A stretch of 60,938 nt of DNA from Dissophora ornata (taxonomy: Eukaryota > Mortierellomycota > Mortierellomycetes > Mortierellales > Mortierellaceae), in the NCBI GenBank assembly GCA_025201705.1, contig MU616622.1:1-60938 (forward strand). Direction: 5' to 3'. The translations under genes were made by a program, and so were the position numbers. Each line of letters begins with the position of its first letter. Position 1 is the first letter of the stretch. This document shows positions 50,421 through 60,435 of the stretch, one piece after another. A model generated the notes under the pieces. That model was given only the letters and a program-made list of their open reading frames with translations, was not told the DNA's origin and ran no database searches.

Positions 50421-52091
50421 TTAACAGCCAGTGGGCTTGGGGGAGATTCCTCTACACAAAGTAAATCAAAGTTAGAATAACCTCATTCGAAGCTGAATAA
50501 AATAAGTAAAATCGATGGACGATAAGACAAAAACTTACGTGCAGCTGTGAGCTGATCCACCAGTGACGGCAATATTTTGGAAGTTGAATTTGCTGCAATT
50601 GGCACAGAGAATGTAGACACCTTTTCCTCTTCCTCTAGCCATGCTGCCGTGAACGTTGTTGATATTCACGTTCGTGATTAGAGAAGCACCGCCTGGATGG
50701 CCAGTGGCACCGGCGTTGTTGTAATCCTGCTGGATGATGATGCCGTATTTGTTAATGCCGGATACCGCAATGTCTGTGTAAGTGACGTTGTTGACTCTGC
50801 CACCAATTGCGTTGCCATAGGCCTTAATGCGAACAGCATTATCAGAGCTGACGACGGTGCAACGTGCGATCACGACACCATCGACAACAGAATTGTTCTT
50901 GATAGATCCCTTTGTGATTCAATTGTGGAATGGGCGAGAATATGAGAATATGAGAATCCGATCGCTTAAAATTGCCTGATATGCCTCACGATGAAATAAA
51001 ATCTCAAGTATGAAATGTTCACTTACAATTGAAATGCCATGACCGCCGCTGCAATAGCTATCGGTGAAAGCGATGTTGGAGCCGGTGTTAATGGCAAGAC
51101 AATCGTCGTTATTATAGATTTTGGCGCCGGAGATGGTAATGTCCTTAGAGTTGCCCGAAACATCGATGCCGTCCGTATTGTGGGCAAGGCGATACTTGGG
51201 TCCACCTTTTTTTAAACCGACGAAAAAAATCAAATGGGAAACAGTGTGAGGACAAACAATCAAATCAATCAAACATTGAAATCGTTTACATTGGCGAATA
51301 AAGGTATAGCTTTGTACTTACGATTGTCAATGGTTACATTCGTAACAGTAAGTCCATTGCAGCCGTTGATTGAGATTGTCTGGACAGGGGACCCAACGAC
51401 ATTTAACCCATTGACCGAACCGCTCATTCCGTTGAACCTGATAAAAATAGGCTTGGGGACGCCACCGTTACCGCCTTTTCCGTCCCAGTATTCCTTAGTT
51501 TTGACGGTGATTAGAAATGGAAATGTGATTAGGTCAAGACGACATTGCGTAATTTCGTTTGCAAATATAAATCAAAAGTGTTGAACATACTGGTCCACTG
51601 CCATTAAGAGTGCCCTTGGAGCCGTCAACCTTGATGTTAGCACCACCGATGGTCAGGAGAACGCTGTCTCTGTTAAGATTTCCCTTGGCAAAGGTAATGG
51701 TGCCGACTGAGAATGAGAGGGTCGATTAGAGTTCATAATTAAAATCAATATCTCTTGGAAGAGAGCAAACTGGAACGAATATAATAGAAAACATCTGCGT
51801 AAACGTACTGAAATTGACCGTAGTACCAGTCTTGAGTCCGGTGAGGTCAATCTTCATGTTCGCAGGCACTGTGAAAGGGCCTTGAATAACGATGGCGGTG
51901 CAGTTTTTGGCACCGGCGACTTGGTCGTACGACGTCACAGTGCATCCGGCACGTTTCTGGAAAAATGTGGCAATATGTGAGTTCAAGTATCCAAACTGAA
52001 GAATTTGAAATGTTGTTGCGATACATACCTCAACGGGACCAGCAATGACGCTGGTAGCCAGGAAGGCAGCAATGATGACAGGAATTCTCAT
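50421..52091 (-). CDS. Secreted GH28 polygalacturonase
   Basis: Seven exons: 52091-52029, 51956-51809, 51706-51591, 51493-51322, 51205-51027, 50909-50539 and 50451-50421. They encode 359 residues. Exon 1 is just the signal peptide ([21 protein letters not shown]). Exon 2 opens with KR, a Kex2-type site, so the mature enzyme begins [13 protein letters not shown]28 catalytic motifs are complete: NTDGID (D178), NNDDCLAIN (D200/D201), [10 protein letters not shown] (H222) and RIK (R253-K255). The C-terminus [12 protein letters not shown] supplies the final disulphide. Family role: hydrolysis of alpha-1,4-galacturonan in pectin. The RIKA in place of the common RIKT gives no functional clue. TATAAAA is at 52170-52176. 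Confidence 0.95.
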
Positions 52092-53289
52092 GGTGAAGGA
52101 GTCTTGGTGGGTTGAGGATCGCAGTAGTTGTAGTTTGGATAATTTTTTTACGTGCTCGATGCATCGATCTTTTATATTGCGCAAACGATGGACAGGGATC
52201 GGGGGAATGTGGCGAAACGATTTGATCTGGGATTGCATGAAAAGTTCTTCGTCGAGATTATGGTTCTCCAAAGAATTAATATTAAAGTGAGAGCCCTTGG
52301 TGTAACAACGCACAAAGCTCCATTGTTCACTTGAATAATGGTCATGTGTACGGATGAAGTGCTTGAGAACGAGATATGTGTGTACATATGCATGTATGAA
52401 CTGGTGGTTCATAATGCGAGTAATGTAAGAGAGACCGGATGAAGTGCAGAAAGAAATCGTCTAAAAGAAGGATATGGGATACGGTGTAACATTTGTTATA
52501 TTGCGGATACACAGACTGTGGATACACTGAGTGCGGATACAACGCGTGCGGATACAAACGTGCGGATACAAACGTGCGGATGTGAGTGAGCATTCCACGC
52601 GATGCTCACAGAATGAAATTGAGCGAGCGCAGCTGGGCGTAACAGTGACGCGTTATGTTTTGTGCACCAACAAGGTCTCGACCAAAGTACATTTTGCAGT
52701 TCCTGCAGTACATGCAGAACCAAGGATATACATTCTCAAGGAATGCATTACAAGTCTTCCTGGGAGACTTGGCGCTCACGAAATATTCGTGAACACCCAC
52801 ACGTACCCCCAGGAATAGCCAATCCGAGGAAGGCCGACGGAGTTGAGATTAAAAGAAAAGATATAAATAAAAAGATACCAATATAAAGAAGCTGTATGAG
52901 CTTTCGCAGATCGTATGACAGCTAAGTCTTACTCACAAGAAAACGATAAAGCTTTAATTACGAGAGCTGGGATACAGCCGTTGATTGGAGCGCCTCCACC
53001 AGCTACAAAGAAGCGGTCCGGACCACCCTGCCAGATGTTGTCTCCTGCCAATGCAAGCAATATAAGTATCTGTAATTACTACCGACCAACTAGGCATGTC
53101 ATTTGTGTATCATTGATCCCGCTCTCAAGTAAACTTGCCTACGCCCGGGTAATGGTCACCATTGTCATTAATCGCGACAAAGGACATGGCAATATAAATA
53201 GTGGGCGCGTCGAGTATGTAATAATAACACTATCCCAACTACAACTGCCACAATCCTCAACTCACTCAACCCAATCTGACTCCCTCACC
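52092..53289. promoter_or_regulatory. Divergent intergenic region GH28 / GH134-like copy 1
   Basis: Contains the GH28 TATA box (52170-52176) and the GH134-like TATA box (tataaata, 53193-53200). From about 52347 onward it is the first copy of a promoter block repeated at 57153 and 60436. It includes a short-period repeat of tgcggataca (52503-52580). Confidence 0.7.
52503..52580 (+). repeat. Degenerate tandem repeat tgcggataca
   Basis: Five to six imperfect copies of (g)tgcggataca spaced by about 12-14 bp upstream of GH134-like copy 1. Related but rearranged arrays lie at about 57308-57395 and 60596-60655. Each copy contains a GATA core. Confidence 0.7.
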
Positions 53290-53984
53290 GTGAGAATTTC
53301 TGTCATCCTCTCTGCCGTCCTCTTAGCCACCGCCGTCGTTGCTGCCCCCGTTGAGGTGAGTGTTGCAAACACACCCCAGACCCATCTGGGATACTTGAGT
53401 TTCCTGTATTAGCTATGTTGGATTCTCGGCCTAATTTCATTTCCATATTATAACCACCACCAAACAAGAAATCCTTGAACGGTAAACGTGCCACGGCGGA
53501 CCGCGGCTCGTACACGGTCTCGGGTCTAGGCGACCGCAAGAAGGCCGTCCTGAGAAATGGAGGAAACACCCTTACCATGGCAGTGGCCATGCTGGAGACC
53601 GAAAAGATGAGCACTAACTACACCTACGGCGACGGTAAGTCCGGCGACTCTGGAAACTTCGGCATCTTCAAGCAGAACTGGCTCATGATCCGCCAGGCCG
53701 TCCCACAATACTCCAAATACACTGGCGCGCAGTGGAACGCCGGAGCAGCACTCAACAGCAACCTCAGCTGGGATGTGAAGGTGCTCAAAGCCGCCCAGTC
53801 GAAGTGGGGTATCGATCTCTGGTTCGCCGGGCACCGCAACGGTGAGAGTGGACTCCTAAACCCTAACACCCCGGACATCAAGCGCTACCGCGATGCTGTC
53901 TACTGGATCAAGGCTCAGATTGACTCCAACCCCCACTACCGCACCGACGACACCCGATTCTGGGTTAGCGTCCCTGCCATCTAG
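53290..53984 (+). CDS. Secreted GH134-like beta-1,4-mannanase, copy 1 (start codon altered)
   Basis: Exon 1 53290-53355, exon 2 53469-53984. Frame and splice sites are as in copy 2, but the initiator is GTG instead of ATG (caccGTGagaatt versus caccATGagaatt). Signal peptide VRISVILSAVLLATAVVAAP-VE, then KSLNGKR (Kex2 site) and the catalytic domain. The pair Glu (in AMLETEKM) and Asp twelve residues later (YGDGK) matches the spacing I recall for the catalytic Glu/Asp of GH134. The C-terminal half differs from copy 2 (GLLNPNTPDIKRYRDAVY; SNPHYRTDD). The next upstream in-frame ATG would bury the signal peptide, so expression is doubtful. AATAAA near 54040. Confidence 0.7.
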
Positions 53985-54418
53985 TTCACAAGCTATATCG
54001 CATAGTCAGGTCATCTTAAATAGTTCTAGCCAAATCTCTTAATAAAATTCCTCCTTGTCTCTCATCATTTTTGTCTCAGCATTACCACATAAATCATGGG
54101 GGTTTGGAGAACGCTGAATACCGCGCTTGGATTATACTCCAGGGGAGGGAGGAATGAAAAAATTCATTTTGGCCCCTAACCCTGTGAAGAAAGTCCATAG
54201 ATGATAAAAGCTCGACCCAGAAAGACGCAAGCGAACGCGAGGGGGTCCAAAATAACGAGTAAGCGATAGGGTTGGGGGAAAAAAAGGAGTTGAATTGTGG
54301 ATCTAAGCTTCCTGTTCATGTATAAAGCGCGTGAGTCTTCCACTATTCCTATTTTCTTTGTCACAGTCCCCTCTCCTTCCTCTCCTCCACAGGTTGTTAT
54401 CTTATTGCAGTCCACACA

Positions 54419-56106
54419 ATGCAAGGAAAAAACATTATCCTCAGCGGAATCGCCATCCTCGTATCGTTGGCCTCAAGCGTAGCCGCCGAGGGTGTGCAGG
54501 CCTTGACGCCAGACACATTTGATTCTGTAAGTCGACGCAACCAAAAAAAAAAAAAAAAAGAGTCTTGAGTTAACCGAGATGGTATGACCTATCACCCAGG
54601 TCATTGGATTGAAGCCCGCTCTGGTCGAGTTCTACGCGCCATGGTGTGGTCACTGCCAGGTAAAAAAACCAATCTCTGGCCTTGCGCAACCTGGAAATGA
54701 TATTTATGTGTCACTAAAACTCCCGTGTTTTATGAATAGAATCTTGAGTCCGTACGTTGTCAACACCGAATTCATCGAAAACTCATTTTAACGGCCTGCA
54801 GAATGAATATAATGATCTTTTTAACTCATCTGCGATGGTTGAATTCAATGACAGGTTTACAACGAACTTGGCGAGGCCTTCGCTGAAAAGGACGACAAAG
54901 TCTTGATCGCCAAAGCAAACGCCGATGCGCACAAGGAGCTGGGTCGGCGGTTCGGCGTGAGAGGCTATCCCACTATCAAGTGGTTCCCCAGCGGTATCAA
55001 TAGTCAACCTGAGGAATATTTTGGCGAACGAGACCTGGAGTCCCTGACTTCGTTTGTCACCAGCAAGTCTGGTAAGAGACAAGCACCTTCCAAGCAAACT
55101 CTCCTGCGTTTCGTCCCAGTTCTAAAATATAGAAACTCCCTCGAACAACCCGGCAGGTGTTAAGGCAACCGTCAAGAGCCTCTCAGTCGGCAAAACCCCC
55201 TCAGTCGTCGAAATCCTCACTGATGAAAACTTTGAACAGATCATTGGAAAGACCGGAAAGACTTATTTGGTTGAATTCTATGCCCCGTGGTGTCATTACT
55301 GCCAGGCCTTAGGTATTTTATCGCCGCTCATCGTGCATTGTCCCTGTTTCCGTAAACATCCTCGATCAAACTGCTTAGCATTCATACTATTGTTTTCTAC
55401 CCCCTCAGCTCCCACCTATGAGAAAGTGGCTCGTGACTTTTTCAACGAAAAGAACGTGAGTAGACCAGACCGACCTCAGCTCTGCGATGGCATTCTGTTG
55501 CATTATTGATAATGCAGCCTGCATACTGAAACATCACTCTTTCTTTTCTTTATTTTTCTATAGGTCGTAATTGCGAAGATCGACGCGACCAAGGAGACCA
55601 AGTCCTCTGACAAGTATGAAGTCGATGGATACCCGACCATCAAGTTATTTGATGCAGAAGGGAATGTCCATGACTACGAGGGTGGCCGCAACGAAAATGA
55701 TTTTGTCCTATTCATTAACAAGCGAGCCGGCACCAAGCGTATTGCCGGAGGTCGCCTGTCACTGGACGCTGGTCGCATCAAGCAACTCGATGACATCGCA
55801 GAAAGGTTTTTGCAGGCCGACTCCCCTGAGGAGAAGAAAGAGTTGAGCAAGGAAGGCATTAAGCTGGCAGAATCCTTGAAGAGCTCGGACGAGAATGCTC
55901 AACAGTATGAGCGCCTCTTTGAGAAGGTTTTAGAGTCACCGGAGTTTGTCCAGACAGAGTCGGCGCGTCTGAAGCAGTTGATCAAGTCTTCCACAGCCAG
56001 CGAAACAAACATCGACGATCTTTCCATCCATCAGAACATCCTCTCAGCCTTCTCTTCCGGCGATGCTGGCGAAAATGCTCCCGCTGCGCCCAAGGAGGAG
56101 CTGTAG
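54419..56106 (+). CDS. Protein disulphide isomerase, ERp38 type
   Basis: Exons 54419-54526, 54600-54659, 54855-55071, 55157-55312, 55409-55455 and 55564-56106 give 376 residues. A 12-nt microexon at 54740-54751 may add four more. Order: signal peptide (MQGKNIILSGIAILVSLASS), thioredoxin domain 1 (APWCGHC, C52-C55), thioredoxin domain 2 (APWCHYC, about C174-C177), an ERp29-like helical C-terminal domain (about 250-350), and KEEL as ER-retention signal. Family role: disulphide formation and isomerisation of secreted proteins in the ER. The second active site CHYC in place of CGHC is atypical and may change its redox potential. Its neighbours are cysteine-rich secreted enzymes, but co-function is only suggested by position. 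AATAAA at about 56116. Confidence 0.95.
54740..54751 (+). other. Candidate 12-nt microexon of the PDI gene
   Basis: AATCTTGAGTCC is flanked by a good acceptor (gaatag) and donor (gtacgt). It is phase 0 and would insert NLES exactly where PDIs carry the conserved LAP after CGHC(Q/K). Without it domain 1 reads CGHCQ-VYNELG and lacks these four residues. Confidence 0.5.
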
Positions 56107-56211
56107 AAAATTTCTCAATAAAATTCACTCCACATGCTAAAGGTCATCCAAATTTGCCACTTCTACTATATTTTGGTCAAGGTCTAGTCTGCGTCTTGGT
56201 CCTTAAACACA

Positions 56212-56667
56212 ATGAAACCCTGTCAACTTACCGGCAACCTCACTCGCTCCGCTCCAGACGACAATGACATCACAAGCGACGAGGGCGACAGGCAGGATGC
56301 TGGAGCTCAACCGTTGGACTCTCCAGATGGACTCCCGGGAACCAGCGCTACATCTGAATACAGAGGCTCAACGACACTAGCAAAGACGTCCAGCAGGCTC
56401 AGAAATGAAGAGTCGGATTACGTCGCCATGCTCAAGAACTTAACAGACATATCACAATCTGCACACGAACTCGAGCGGCAGAGACCGGCTATCAAGGAGA
56501 GGGCAATCGAGAACAATTGCCGGTATCAGGAAGCGCAGATACGGTTCATCGAGATGCAGACGTTGAAGTTGAAGGCCGAAATGGAGACCGACAAGATGAA
56601 TTTGGAAATCGTGAAAATTAAGGCGGTGGTGGAAGTTCACCCAAATATTATCGTTACTTTTGTATAG
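56212..56667 (+). CDS. Coiled-coil protein, probable Harbinger-associated ORF remnant
   Basis: 151 codons from MKPCQLTGNLTRSAPDD. The N-terminal half is Ser/Asp-rich and disordered. A predicted coiled coil follows (YVAMLKNLTDISQSAHELE, then ENNCRYQEAQIRFIEMQ and KLKAEMETDKMNLEIVKIK). It is convergent with a transposase remnant 75-100 bp away. PIF/Harbinger elements carry a transposase and a Myb/trihelix protein whose C-terminus is such a coiled coil, which suggests but does not prove the origin. The C-terminus diverges from copy 2 after KIKA, so one of the two copies is rearranged. Confidence 0.5.
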   Translation: MKPCQLTGNLTRSAPDDNDITSDEGDRQDAGAQPLDSPDGLPGTSATSEYRGSTTLAKTSSRLRNEESDYVAMLKNLTDISQSAHELERQRPAIKERAIENNCRYQEAQIRFIEMQTLKLKAEMETDKMNLEIVKIKAVVEVHPNIIVTFV

Positions 56668-56739
56668 CTAATCGTCTTCTTCGTGGAGCTGCGGCAATAA
56701 CAGCGAGCCACCTGTTCAAGCCTGCTTGCGCGTTAGTCT

Positions 56740-57120
56740 CTGCTAAGCAGGAGTCAACTCGTCATCGCCATCGTCGCCACTACCACCGTCACTCTCACTG
56801 TTGTCTTCTACAATGGTGTTCCCCACTCTTCTTTCCTCAGCCTCATCCTCTGTCCATCGCTCATGTCGTGATCGCGCTCGTATGGATTGTGAATCCCACT
56901 CGTCAAAAGAATATTGCACAGAACAACACAAGCCGCTTTTTGCATTTTTGCCTCGAAGATGCTATAAGCGCCGCTAATATGGAGTCTGATGCGGTGGAGG
57001 GATTTAAATGGTCCTTTGAGTAGACCGAAGAAGTCGTATTCCACTTTCGTTCGTGTTCCACTGAGTATTTTGTTAAATTTTAATCTTGTCGCGCGTGAGA
57101 GCCCCCTTGTAGGCCGTCAT
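56740..57120 (-). pseudogene. PIF/Harbinger (DDE_Tnp_4) transposase C-terminal remnant, copy 1
   Basis: The minus strand reads MTAYKGALTRDKIKI, then after breaks GTRTKVEYDFFGLLKGPFKS, LHRIRLHI and ACVVLCNILLTSGIHNPYER. This is the FGLLKGRF...LR...ACVVLHNIL block near the end of Harbinger transposases. A frameshift after NPYERDH moves the acidic tail (VEDNSESDGGSGDD) into another frame. No 5' half or DD motif remains. Confidence 0.7.
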
Positions 57121-57991
57121 GGGAGAAGTACCGGGGCGGCTCATTATTATTGATAGGTATGGATGGCGTGCTTGAGAACGAGAAATGTGCGTACATTTGC
57201 ATGTACGAATGGGTGGCTCATAAGTCGAGTAATGTGGGTGAGCGGAATAAGTGTAGAAAAAAATCGTCTAAAAGAAGGATATGACACTCGGTGTAACAGT
57301 TGCTATATCGCGGATACACTGAGTGTGGGTACACTGTCACTGAGTGCGAGTACAACATGTGTGGATAGAACGCGTGCGGATACGTCTGTGCGGATATGAG
57401 TTAGCATTCCAAGCGATGATCACTCGGTGGTATGATATAGAAGAGCGAGCGCAGCTCGGCGTAACAGTGACGGGTTATGTTTTGTGCACCAACAAGTTCT
57501 CGACCAAAGTACATGTCGCAGTTCCTGCAGTATTTGAGCCAAGGATATACATTCTCCAGGAATGCATTACAAGTCTACTGGGCGCGAAATATTCGTGGGC
57601 ACCCACACGTGCCCCAGGAATCGCCAATCCAAGGAAGTCCGACGGAGTCGAGGCTAATAGTGAAAGATATAAACGAAAAGATACCAATGAAAAGAAGCTG
57701 TATGAGCTTTCGCGGAACGTATTACAGCTGAGTTCTATACACAAGAAAACGATAGGGTTTAATTGATGAGATCTGGGAAGCCGGGATGGTCGTTGATTTG
57801 ATTTGGGATGGTCGTTGATTGGAGTGCCTCCATTAGTCGTCTCCTGCTGGTGCAAGCAATTGAAGTACCTGTAATTACTACAGCCCAAGTAGACACGTAA
57901 TTCATGGATTATTGGTCCTGCTCTCAAGTACACCTGCCTACGCCAGGGTAATAGTCACCATTGTCATTAATCCCGACAGAGGACACGGCAA

Positions 57992-57999
57992 TATAAATA
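57992..57999 (+). promoter_or_regulatory. TATA box of GH134-like copy 2
   Basis: ggcaatataaatag about 97 bp before the ATG. The GH28 gene has GCAATATAAAAG about 80 bp before its ATG, part of a longer shared leader. Confidence 0.75.
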
Positions 58000-58088
58000 G
58001 TGGTCGCGTCGAGCATGTAACACTAACACTATCCCAACTGCAACTGCCACAATCATCAACTCACTCAACGTAATCTGACTCCCTCACC

Positions 58089-58783
58089 ATGAGAATTTCT
58101 GCCATCCTTTCTGCCGTCCTCTTGGCCGCCGCTGTCGTTGCTGCCCCCGTTGAGGTGAGTGTTGCAAACACACCCCAGACCCATCTGGGATACTTGAGTT
58201 TCCTGTATTAGCTATGTTGGATTCTCGGCCTAATTTCATTTCCATGTTATAACCACCACCAAACAAGAAATCCTTGAACGGTAAACGTGCCACGGCGGAC
58301 CGCGGCTCGTACACGGTCTCGGGTCTGGGCGCCCGCAAGAAGGCCGTCCTGAGCAATGGAGGAGATACCCTTGCCATGGCAGTGGCCATGCTGGAGACCG
58401 AGAAGATGAGCACTAACTACACTTACGGCGACGGCAAGACCGGCGACTCTGGAAACTTCGGCATCTTCAAGCAGAACTGGCTCATGATCCGCCAGGCCGT
58501 CCCACAATACTCCAAATACACTGGCGCGCAGTGGAACGCCGGAGCAGCACTCAACAGCAACCTCAGCTGGGATGTGAAAGTGCTCAAAGCCGCCCAGTCG
58601 AAGTGGGGTATCGATCTCTGGTTCGCAGGGCACCGCGACGGGGAGAGCGGATTCCAAAACCCGAACACCGCGGACATCCAGAACTACCGCAATGCCGTCT
58701 ATTGGATCAAGGCGCAGATTGACTCCAACTGCGTCTACCGCACCGATGACACCCGATTCTGGGTGAGCGTCCCTGCCATTTAG
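58089..58783 (+). CDS. Secreted GH134-like beta-1,4-mannanase, copy 2
   Basis: Exon 1 58089-58154 (signal peptide MRISAILSAVLLAAAVVAAP-VE), phase-0 intron, exon 2 58268-58783; 193 residues. A Kex2-type KR (28-29) leaves a mature start at ATADRGSYTVSGLG. Conserved blocks: AMAVAMLETEKMSTNYTYGD with E65 and D77 as candidate catalytic pair, SGNFGIFKQNWLMIR, ALNSNLSWDVKVLKAAQSKW, FAGHRDGESG and DDTRFWVSVPAI. GH134 enzymes are small, lysozyme-fold endo-beta-1,4-mannanases using a Glu/Asp pair. The family call is from memory of the motif spacing and should be verified. This copy has an intact ATG, unlike copy 1. Confidence 0.75.
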
Positions 58784-59164
58784 CTCACAAGTTATATCAC
58801 GTAGTCAGATCATCTTAGATAGTTCCAGCCGAATATCGTAATTAAATACCTCTCTGTCTCTCATTATTTTTGTCTCCAGATTACCGTAGTTCGCATACAC
58901 AAATCATGGAGGTTTGGAGAACGCTTAATACCGCACTTGGATTATACTCTAGCTTGAACTCGGTTGTCGCTCTATGATTAGGAGCAAAGGATTGCGTGTT
59001 TCCAAGAACAGGAGAGTGAGGGATGAAAAAACTTCATTTTTGTCCCTAACCCTGTGAAGAAAGTTCATAGATTCTGGAAGCTCGACCCAGAAATACGCAA
59101 GCGAACGCGAGGGGGTCCAAAATATCGAGCAAGTGCGAGAGTTTATCATCTTCCACTATTCCTA

Positions 59165-59329
59165 GAGTTTGTCCAGACATAGTCGGCGCGTCTGAAGCAG
59201 TTGATCAAGTCTTCCACAGCCAGCGAGACAAACATCGACGATCTCTCCGTCCATCAGAGTATCCTCTCAGCTTTCTCGTCCGGCGGTGCTGGCGAAAATG
59301 CTCCCGCTGCGCCTAAGGAGGAGCTGTAG
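59165..59329 (+). pseudogene. PDI C-terminal fragment
   Basis: 55 codons matching the end of the PDI at 55950-56106: EFVQT-stop-SARLKQLIKSSTASET..., ending APKEEL. The fifth-residue Glu codon has become TAG (59180-59182). It is joined to DNA that in unit 1 lies upstream of the PDI start (tcttccactattcct), so about 1.6 kb of PDI was deleted. AATAAA is retained just after. Confidence 0.85.
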
Positions 59330-59435
59330 AAAGTTCCTCAATAAAATTCACTCCACATGCTAAAGGTGCATCCAAATTTGCCACTTCTACTATATTTTGG
59401 TCAAGGTCTAGTCTGCGTCTTGGTCCTTGAACACA

Positions 59436-59792
59436 ATGAAACCCTTTCAACTTACCGACAGCCTCACTCCTTCCGCTCCAGACGGCAATGCCATCATAAG
59501 CGACGAAGGCGATGGGCAGGATGCTGCAGCCCAACCGTTGGACTCTCCAGATGGACTCTCGGGAACCACCACTACATCTGAATACAGGAGCTCAACGACA
59601 CTAGCAAAGACGTCCAACAGGCTCAGAAATGAAGAGTCGGATTACGTCGCCATGCTCAAGAACTTAACAGACATATCACAATCTGCACACGAACTCGAGC
59701 GGCAGAGACTGGCATTCAAGGAGAGGGTAATCGAGAACAATTGCCGGTATCAGGAAGCGCAGATACGGTTCATCGAGATGCAGACGTCGTAG
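59436..59792 (+). pseudogene. Coiled-coil ORF copy 2, interrupted
   Basis: Starts MKPFQLTDSLTPSAPDGN and parallels copy 1 through IRFIEMQTS. A TAG (59790-59792) then replaces the Leu/Lys position. The frame continues beyond as LEAEIETDKMQLEIEKIKAP, then MKRAEGELAKAQNTGIT-stop, which probably represents the original C-terminus lost from copy 1. Confidence 0.65.
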
Positions 59793-60059
59793 CTGGAGGC
59801 CGAAATAGAGACTGACAAGATGCAGTTGGAGATCGAGAAAATTAAGGCGCCAGAGATGAAGAGAGCGGAAGGTGAATTGGCGAAGGCGCAGAACACAGGA
59901 ATAACGTAATATTGATCTTCACAAAATCCACGGAGGAGTCCCGGCGGTGGAAATCCACCCAAATATTATCATTAAAGGACCGTTACTTTTGTATAGCTCA
60001 TCGTCTTCTTTGTGGAGCTGTGGAAATAACAGAGAGCCGTGTGTTCTCGCCCGCGCATT

Positions 60060-60410
60060 AGTCTCTGCTGAGTGGGAGACAACTCGTCGTCACTACCACC
60101 GCCACTCTCACTGTTGTCTTCTACATTGGTGTTCCCCGCTCTCCTTTCCCCAGCTCCCTCCTCTATCCATCGCTCATGTTTGTGATCGCGCTCGTACGGA
60201 TTGACAATCCCACTCGTCAAAAGAATATTGCGCAGAACAACGCAAGTCGCTAAATGCATGTTTGCCTCGAAGACGCTATGAGCGCCGCTATTATGGAATC
60301 TAATGCGGATTTAGATCGTCCTTTTAGACCGAAGTCGTGTTCCACTTTTGTTCGGGTTCCACTTAAATTTAATCTTGTCGCGCGTGAGAGCCCCCTTGTA
60401 GGCCGTCATG
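60060..60410 (-). pseudogene. PIF/Harbinger transposase C-terminal remnant, copy 2
   Basis: Homologous to 56740-57120. It keeps ATCVVLRNILLTSGIVNPYE with the acidic tail in the same frame (VEDNSESGGGSDDELSPTQQ), but the FGLLKG block is broken by small deletions. Confidence 0.65.
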
Positions 60411-60435
60411 AGAGAAGTGGGGCGGCTAATTATTA

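Larger units (their letters stand above)
52347..57152. repeat. GH134/PDI tandem unit 1
   Basis: About 4.8 kb: promoter block, GH134-like copy 1, full PDI, coiled-coil ORF and Harbinger transposase remnant. The promoter block recurs at 57153 and 60436. Confidence 0.8.
57153..60435. repeat. GH134/PDI tandem unit 2
   Basis: About 3.3 kb: promoter block, GH134-like copy 2, a PDI fragment, coiled-coil ORF copy 2 and Harbinger remnant copy 2. It is shorter than unit 1 mainly because most of the PDI gene is deleted. Confidence 0.8.

Noticed and set aside
52503..52580. CRISPR-like array of short repeats
   Set aside because: Repeats are about 10-14 bp, imperfect and without unique spacers, in a eukaryotic intergenic region.
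52915..53412. A 165-codon gene upstream of GH134-like exon 2
   Set aside because: This frame merely runs through the promoter and the GTG-started signal-peptide exon into intron 1; copy 2 shows the true gene structure.
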